A DNA stretch of 64,000 nucleotides from Kwoniella bestiolae CBS 10118 (Eukaryota; Basidiomycota; Tremellomycetes; Tremellales; Cryptococcaceae), in contig NC_089248.1 of the NCBI RefSeq assembly GCF_000512585.2, positions 1,612,001 through 1,676,000 of the forward strand, in the 5' to 3' direction. Under the pieces are notes generated by a model. That model made no database searches. It saw only the letters and a program-made list of their open reading frames with translations, and was not told where the DNA came from. The position numbers and the translations under genes were made by a program. Shown piece by piece: positions 57,794 through 64,000 of this stretch. The stretch's first letter is position 1. Each line of letters begins with the position of its first letter.

Positions 57794-59560
57794 ATGACTA
57801 GCGTTCCTTATTCGCAACACGTCCCATCTGATCCGCCAGCATCTCTCGACGAGAAGAGCTTCGTAGGCGATGAATCCTCCGCCACGCCCAGCCCAAACAA
57901 CGGCTCCGTTATCAGCGAACTCACTTGGACGGATGCAGAAGAGAGAGCGGTCGTCCGAAAGATCGATTTTGTCGTTCTGCCCCTCCTGTTCTTTGGCTTT
58001 TACGTGTTTCAGCTTGAAAGGGGGAACATATCCAACGCTTTAACCGATGGGTTCTTGAAGTCTGTTGGGATCACCCAAGATCAGTTCAACACTGGTCAAG
58101 CTCTGTTGTATCTGGGAATCATTCTCCTCGAGATACCTTCTAACTACATGCTGCAGCTTGTCGGGCCAAGGGTGAGTGGCTCACTCAGTACACACAACAT
58201 ACAGAGCTGATGCCGATCAACTCATAGATCTGGATCTCCTTCCAAGTGCTCGCTTTCGGCCTAGTCGGCACTCTGCAAGCGTTCCAGAAAGGATATGGCG
58301 GTTATCTCGCAACTAGAATCATGCTGGGTGTGACAGAATGTGGCTATATTCCTGGTAAGTACGAACTATAATCAGCTTGGTTCGCTTGCTCACCCATCTT
58401 ACAGGAGCTCTGTTCATCATCTCTACCTTCTACAAGCGCTCCGAGCTCGCCACTCGAAATGCAATTTTCTTCATAGGCAACGGTCTTGCCTCCGCCACCA
58501 CCGGTCTTCTGGCTTACGGAATTCTTCCTCTGGGCGCTCGATACCCTCATTTGAAAGGCTGGCAGTACTTGATGATCATTGAAGGCTGCATGGCCATGTT
58601 CATCGCCATCCTGCTCATAATGTTGCTTCCTGCGTCACCGCATATCCCCAAGCCTCTTATCTTACCTATTCGACTTTGGACGCCGAGGCAAGAAGAAATC
58701 CTGCTCGCTCGGATGGTAAAGGATGATGAAGTGAACAAGAAATCAAACCACAGACTTGCCATCAAGGACATCACCGGTACTTTGTCCAACTGGCGGGTAT
58801 GGCCACATGTCTTGATTGCCATCTGCCTCATCTCTCAAACCGGTGCATTGGGTACCTACGGCCCTACTTTGATCAAGGGGTTCAACTTTGATAGTGAGTA
58901 GGAGACTTTAGCAACATTGTTTTGGAAACAGTGAAAGCTGATGAGCTTGTCAAAAGCACTCACCGCCAACGCCCTATCCTCAGTTGCCGGATGGATTGGT
59001 CTCGTCACAACAGCTTCGTTCGGTTTTTTCTCCGACAGGACGCGGATTCGAGGGCCAGTGGTTGTCACGGGACTCGCGCTCGTCTGGGCTTTCTGGGTCG
59101 CCTTTCAGCAGAAGTCTCTATCTACAGATCGATGGCTCAAGTATGGGTTGCAGATCATGGTGCAAGGGTTCTCTATCCCCTCTCACGTCAGTACTACGGT
59201 GGCCGATATGAATCGATTGGATCGACATGCTGACTTGTCAACACACAGCCCATCAACGCCACCTGGCTCTCGCTCAACTGCAGAAGCCCCCAAGAACGTT
59301 CTGTCGCAATGGCGCTCTTCATCATGGCCGCTAACTCAGGGGCGCTGGTTGGTAGTCAGCTACTCCGAGGTGATGATGCCCCACTGTATAAGCGAGGCTT
59401 CAAGGTGTGCCTTTGTCTGATCAGCTTGGGCTTCTTGGTTGCTATCTTACAGCACATACAGTATAGGCTGTCTAACAGGAGGATCGAGAGGCGACAGCAA
59501 GGCCAAGAGGAGAGCGGAGAATACGTCGAGACTGTTTCGAAATGGAGATATACCATCTGA
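57794..59560 (+). CDS. MFS permease, Dal5/allantoate type
   Basis: Start MTSVPYSQHVPSDP, about six exons. DFVVLPLLFFGFYVFQLERGNIS, LLYLGIILLEIPSNYMLQLVGPR, TRIMLGVTECGYIP, GWQYLMIIEGCMAMFIAILL and, in the second half, SSVAGWIGLVTTASFGFFSD and NATWLSLN give the Dal5 pattern with twelve spans. The tail has VETVSKWRYTI. This gene faces the sulfatase gene and is the fourth permease of this family in the window. Relatives move organic anions, including choline sulfate-like or sulfonated compounds in some fungi, so a sulfate ester substrate is possible but unproved. Confidence 0.85.
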
Positions 59561-60244
59561 TTTCACACAAAATAAAATAGATTAGCTTCTTCTGGATGCA
59601 ATGTGCGTCTTCTGGGTGATACAGATATATAGACAGTGTATACGGACAGTGCCGCCTCACAGAGGACCGGCGCTCTATCGATCGAACGATCGCAAATACG
59701 TCATGAAGGCATCACAGCTCGAGACATCTCTGATATCAGGGATGATGGCACTTTTCAGAAGTGTGACGATTCGCGGCTAACTGACTATGATGCCCGTCTT
59801 ACTTGACGTCGAACTCATCGTCTCCTACCGAAACGCTGCACGATCTCCCGCCTGCATCCGCAATGGACAATGATATATGAGCGAGGCGCGAGCCACCATC
59901 GTTTTATCTCATCGGGGTACCCCCTGTCCTCACCAGAGACACGCGCAGGAGTAGACCAATCAGTTGACAATCGATGTAATGCTTGGCTGGTACAACGGTC
60001 CACAGGGCGCAACTTTGTAATCTGGCCTTTGCCGCAGGCAATGCACTACGGGACAAGGCGGATAATTAGCTGGACTTCGCAGTGTTAATGCATTACCCAA
60101 GCAAAACGCAGTCACGTAATCAACAAACATCTAAACGGGGATCGCAAAAATCCCAAAATGCATGAGGAAGAGCAAGGGTGTGTGTCTAAATCAAGTAGGA
60201 ATGCAAAATGGATACCCGCTGAGGAGCCGGACGCCGCCCCATCT
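59561..60244. other. Intergenic region, no gene seen
   Basis: About 680 bases; the 3' regions of the permease and the small secreted gene. Open frames here have no recognisable content. Confidence 0.45.
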
Positions 60245-60918
60245 CTAAGCAGAGGCGGCAACGCTCTTCGACTTCTTGAACTTGGGTTTGTATTGCCGGG
60301 CGGCGAGTCGCTTTTCAGCAGGTGTCATCCTTCTAGGCATTGCTCGCTTCCTGAAATAAGTGTTTGTGTCTGGATTTTCTTGTGCACAAGGTCCAGTTTC
60401 AGCCTGGACAGCATATCAGCAAGCAGTCGGAGCTGAGAATTCGAACGAAGAGCTCACCATAGCTGCACAGGTCGCGTCGTTCGTATAGCCTTGACTTTCG
60501 TCAGAGTAAAGCTGGCCGTCATCTGTGTAGTAGCAAGTGGTAAAACCATTTTCACCGTCGTCGTAGCTAGTAGTTCAGGTGTTTACTCAGCAAAATGGTG
60601 GCTTCCTCCAACGGCAGAATACAAACTCACTTGCAAGCGTTGTAATGCGTAGCGCCATCGGGTGCATACTGATCAGTGTCGCCATAGAGGTAATTGAATT
60701 CACCCTCTGCCCTTGTGGGACAAGAGACTAATTTCCACAATTCGCTCAGCAGTTTTAAGTAGAGCGAGAAAGGGAATATCGCACTCACAGAAACATTGGT
60801 AACCACCAGCACTGGGTACACTTCGTGCTTGTTGTCGTGTTTCAGTGGGGTTACGTGTGAAAGCTGAAGCAAGGCCAGTGAGACTGGAGAGCATGAGGAA
60901 GAGGGAGACGTTTCGCAT
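60245..60918 (-). CDS. Small secreted Cys-containing protein with basic tail, 164 aa
   Basis: Four exons, 60918-60789, 60727-60631, 60566-60458 and 60403-60245, join in frame. Residues 1-19 (MRNVSLFLMLSSLTGLASA) are a signal peptide. The mature part has Cys pairs in YQCFFSCPTR, NACNYDDG, TTCYYTDDG, ATCAAM and GPCAQEN, with repeated Tyr-rich acidic segments (DTDQYAPDG, DDGQLYSDES). After GPCAQEN a basic tail (MPRRMTPAEKRLAARQYKPKFKKSKS) ends the protein; a Lys/Arg-rich secreted tail of this type may bind acidic polymers such as sulfated or uronic glycans (inference). I recognise no family. It starts toward the fusion gene, sharing a 650-base promoter region with a TATATATACA at about 61030 on its side. 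Confidence 0.75.
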
Positions 60919-61567
60919 GGCTGTGGATTTCGTAGGGAATCGTTAAAAGAGCGTGAAGTAGTTGGCAAAAATAGGTAAGCAAAATTGACGATGACTTGGG
61001 CGGGGAAGAGATCAAAGTCTTGGGACACTGTATATATACATAAGGACTGTTGACATCTGCTCGTGCGGTCAAGTGTTTATGCCATTTCACAACACATACG
61101 ACAATCAGGTCTACTTGATTGCTGTTCGCAACTTTCAGTCAATCCGATGAGGTGTTCAGAGAATACAGTTTTCATACAAACGCAGTATGCCGGTATGGAT
61201 GTTCATCAGGCTGGACAAACATGGAGATGAAGCAATTGCTGATCGTCCAGGGCCGTTTCTGGAATGTTTGCGGATCTGCTGGCGGATCTGCTGGAATGCT
61301 TCATCGATGAGACAAGTGACCGACCAGATGCTCAGGCACTCTTGACGCCTGCGTTCCTTGAGTTAGTCACATAACTCTGGATATTACGTTGATAATTGGG
61401 TTTAACCCGATGGATGGTTGAGACTTGACGCGTCTTGGGTAACTTGGGGCAATTCCTTCATAAATAACATCCCAATCTCAAAGGTAAAAGGCATGTTTAC
61501 TTGATCGTTCAATCATGCCTAACTCCTCGTCAACCATCCATTGACCCATATCATTATCTTTGACACG
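60919..61567. other. Divergent promoter region before the fusion gene
   Basis: About 650 bases without a gene. A 12-base tandem duplication, GCGGATCTGCTG x2, lies at 61270-61293. A TATATATACA-like box around 61030 is placed for the minus-strand gene. Confidence 0.5.
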
Positions 61568-63929
61568 ATGTGGGTGTCTTTGAGCTCGATGGGTATCGGC
61601 TTGTTGACTTCGTATACGATGTATGGGTACCTTCAAGAGAAGATCATGTCCAAGAGTCACGGTGAGTCTGATCTTCGTCAGTGGTTTCCACCCAGCCGGC
61701 TGACGTAGTCGTTGCAGATGGGGTGAGATTTCAATCGACAGTGTTGCTCGTTGCCTTCAATCACTTAGCTGGCATTGCTGCAGCGATATACATGCAACGC
61801 TGTCGTCACGGGAATTCCCTCAGACCTCGTCACCCCGTCTATGCTTATGCACCCGTCTCATTGTTCAACTTTGCATCGACCCTGTGTCAGTACGAAGCTC
61901 TGAAGTATGTCAGCTTTACAACGCAGACGTTGGGCGCAAGCTCAAAGATGGTCCCCGTGGTTCTGCTTGGAAAGCTCGTCTGCGGTAAACAGTACAAATG
62001 GCGGAATCTTCTAGCTGTCGGCTTGGTAACTCTGGGTGTTACATTGTATATGACGACGACGGTGAGTTGTGTTGTTATAGGTGTGCGGTATACGGGCCCT
62101 GCTTATCTCCTTGAAGTATAGTACGATTTCACTTCTGAGAGTCGGTCTTCCACTCTACGGGGCTTACTTCTCTTGGCTGGCTACTTGATTTTCGACGGAC
62201 TGGTCAGCACTACAGAAACAGTACTGTTTCAGAAGAGCCAGCGGCGATCAGCCTTGCAAAACCTTGGGACCAGCAACCGCAGAAGATCAGAGCCAAAGGT
62301 TGAGTTGGTGTATGACCAGATACTGTGGACAAACATTTGCTCTTTGGGTGTATCAATTATTGGTATGTTACTTGGTTATGATTGAATATCACCCCGCTGA
62401 TCACCCGCTCCCACCAGTCGTTCTCATTGACCACAAACGATCTTTTGGACACCTCCTTGACATGTTGAAGATGCCCTCTGCGTATCAGCTCATCTCCGAC
62501 ATCACCCTTCTATCCCTGTCCGCTTCGATCGGTCTCATCTTCCTTTTGACGACGATCGCGACCTTTGGAGCCCTCACCTGCGGTACGATGACATCAGCAA
62601 GGCCTTTCTTGTCCATCTTTATCAACAGCGCTGCGTTTAGAACGGGCAGGCACTTGGGTATAGGAGGCTGGATCGGGATTGGCTTTGTGGGCAGTGCAGT
62701 CTATCTTGAGTTGGCGCATGAATGTGAGGCCAAGGACAAGGATCATGGATTATCGTCATCAAGAACTACCAAGAGAAATGCAAGGCAACACGGTGAGCAA
62801 GCCCGACTGTTTGAGATATATGCTGTGGACAATTTACTCATTCACTTTGCGCAGTGACAAAAACCGTTATAGGTTATTTTGCATTCCCCATAATAGGAGG
62901 ACTAATTGCGCATATCCTATCAACGGTTTTAATACCTGCAAACGGCGCATTACTGGTGTCAAAGATGTTTCCCACTGGTCCATCATTTGCGTACCGAAAT
63001 CAAACATACTCACGAGAGGACATCCGTAGGCTCTCCAAGAAGGCCGACTGTCCTGATCAGTCGATGTTAAATAGGTAAACTTTGTCACACACACACCCAT
63101 CAGCACTGGTTGCTAATGTCTCTGCAGAACGGCTTACGCGACGCCTATCCCGCGAACTGTCCTGGCCAGCTTTCCAAGATCAGGCAACACCCTCACGCGA
63201 GAACTGGTGGAGCATAGCACTGGATTTCACACCGTTGACGCGAAGTGTGGTCATGCGCGGGAAATGAGCTATTTCTCTGAGGGGTGTAAATATCCCGACA
63301 ACAACTTTCTTGTGAAAGACCATGTCCCGGTGAGTGGACTTGTTAGTCCATATGTCTACGACCTGACACCCAAATAGGAATACACGATCTACGCCCAAGA
63401 TGACGAAGCATGGAGAGAACGCGCCGAAAGCTATGATCGTGTGGTACAGGTCATTCGCAACCCTCTTGATGCGATTTGGAGCTACTGGCATTTGATGAGA
63501 AGTCGAATGGATCATAAAAAACGAATCGAAGGCATAGATATCTTGGGCCTGATGAACCTGTCAGAGCTAGATCGCATGGCACAGAATTGGGTGCAACATA
63601 CAGATTACTGGACGTCTACGGATAGACCCAAAGTATTACTGCGATATGAGGACCTGAGAGGCGATGATCAGATACAGCATCTCGCCAGAGTGTTACAGAT
63701 GCTGCTTCCTGCAGATCAGCTACCTCCGATCGAGAGGCTCATCTGCGCAGACGATGACAGGGCTGTCGCGTATCAATCCAGAAAAGCAGAACCGTTTTAT
63801 TCATGGGATCACTTTTCGCCTGAAGTTCGGTCTCACATCCTGAGCGTGGTGAAGGGTAACTGGTGTGCTTTAGGATACGAGACGATATTGCGGAAGCAAC
63901 GGGGACATATGGGAATAGATTGTGATTGA
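61568..63929 (+). CDS. PAPS transporter (SLC35B2-like) fused to WSCD-like sulfotransferase
   Basis: Seven exons: 61568-61661, 61718-62061, 62122-62362, 62418-62792, 62855-63074, 63128-63329 and 63378-63929, 675 residues, phases consistent throughout. Residues 1-350 are a nucleotide-sulfate carrier: GYLQEKIMSK, SLFNFASTLCQYEALKYVSF, ASSKMVPVVLLGKLV and LAGYLIFDGLVST are close to SLC35B2/PAPST1. An intron (62793-62854) joins this to VTKTV and one extra span (residues ~356-378). The C-terminal domain has SFPRSGNTLTREL (residues 439-451, 5'-phosphosulfate loop) and RNPLDAIWS (519-527, Arg-x7-Ser 3'-phosphate site), most like WSCD-family sulfotransferases. SLC35 carriers have cytosolic ends, so the added span places the enzyme in the Golgi lumen. 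The sulfotransferase exon has no ATG before its span. The sulfate acceptor is unknown. Ends at GIDCD. Confidence 0.8.
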
Positions 63930-64000
63930 TAGCATGTATATCGTTGTATATGTCATGTCACGGTACAACGCACTAAACCCTACTCGAGTATTCTAGCTGA

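Noticed and set aside
62264..62857. Carrier and sulfotransferase as two separate genes
   Set aside because: The unspliced carrier ends in unrelated residues, and the sulfotransferase exon has an in-frame stop upstream with no ATG before its membrane span. The spliced phases agree over all seven exons.

Overview
The window looks like nuclear DNA from a basidiomycete yeast, most likely a tremellomycete (Cryptococcus/Kwoniella-like). Genes are dense on both strands and cut by many short introns of about 50-70 bases with GTGAGT/GTAAGT donors, CTNAC/CTGA-type branch sites and TAG/CAG acceptors. Protein families (UNC93-like MFS, GH128 glucanase, Zn2Cys6 regulator, Dal5-type permeases, YML020W-like protein) fit a fungus. 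The genus is inference. I count 26 protein-coding loci and no tRNA, rRNA, CRISPR array or intact transposon.

1-12 kb: a VWA protein with a YGQQ-rich prion-like N-terminus, an UNC93-like membrane protein, a type II membrane protein with an EDPR glycan-enzyme motif, a small membrane protein, a 2H phosphoesterase, then a tocopherol-cyclase-like gene facing a UbiA prenyltransferase gene tail to tail. 12-25 kb: an aldo/keto reductase locus with two frame-breaking lesions, a long coiled-coil protein, a secreted GH128 enzyme with a long upstream region, and a protein with a GTPBP1/2-type N-terminal region. 25-38 kb: a Zn2Cys6 regulator, a fructosyl-amine-oxidase-like flavoenzyme, an FMN 2-hydroxyacid oxidase and two Dal5-type permeases, which read as a catabolic cluster. 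38-50 kb: a PIN-like (auxin efflux carrier family) transporter, two tandem flavin monooxygenases, and a large disordered protein ending in a serine-hydrolase fold.

49.8-64 kb holds the most unusual content. A GH105-type unsaturated-uronyl hydrolase, a Dal5-type permease, an AtsA-like arylsulfatase and a second permease alternate as divergent pairs. They are followed by a small secreted Cys-containing protein and by a single spliced gene that joins a PAPST1-like (SLC35B2) PAPS transporter to a WSCD-like sulfotransferase. The fusion has a sensible topology: a multi-membrane carrier with a cytosolic C-terminus, one extra membrane span, then a lumenal sulfotransferase. It would couple import of the sulfate donor to its use. 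This is my best candidate for an undescribed system. The second is the prenyltransferase/tocopherol-cyclase-like pair.

Exon coordinates given in the entries were derived by hand from splice motifs and reading frame. They are reliable where listed exon by exon and approximate elsewhere.
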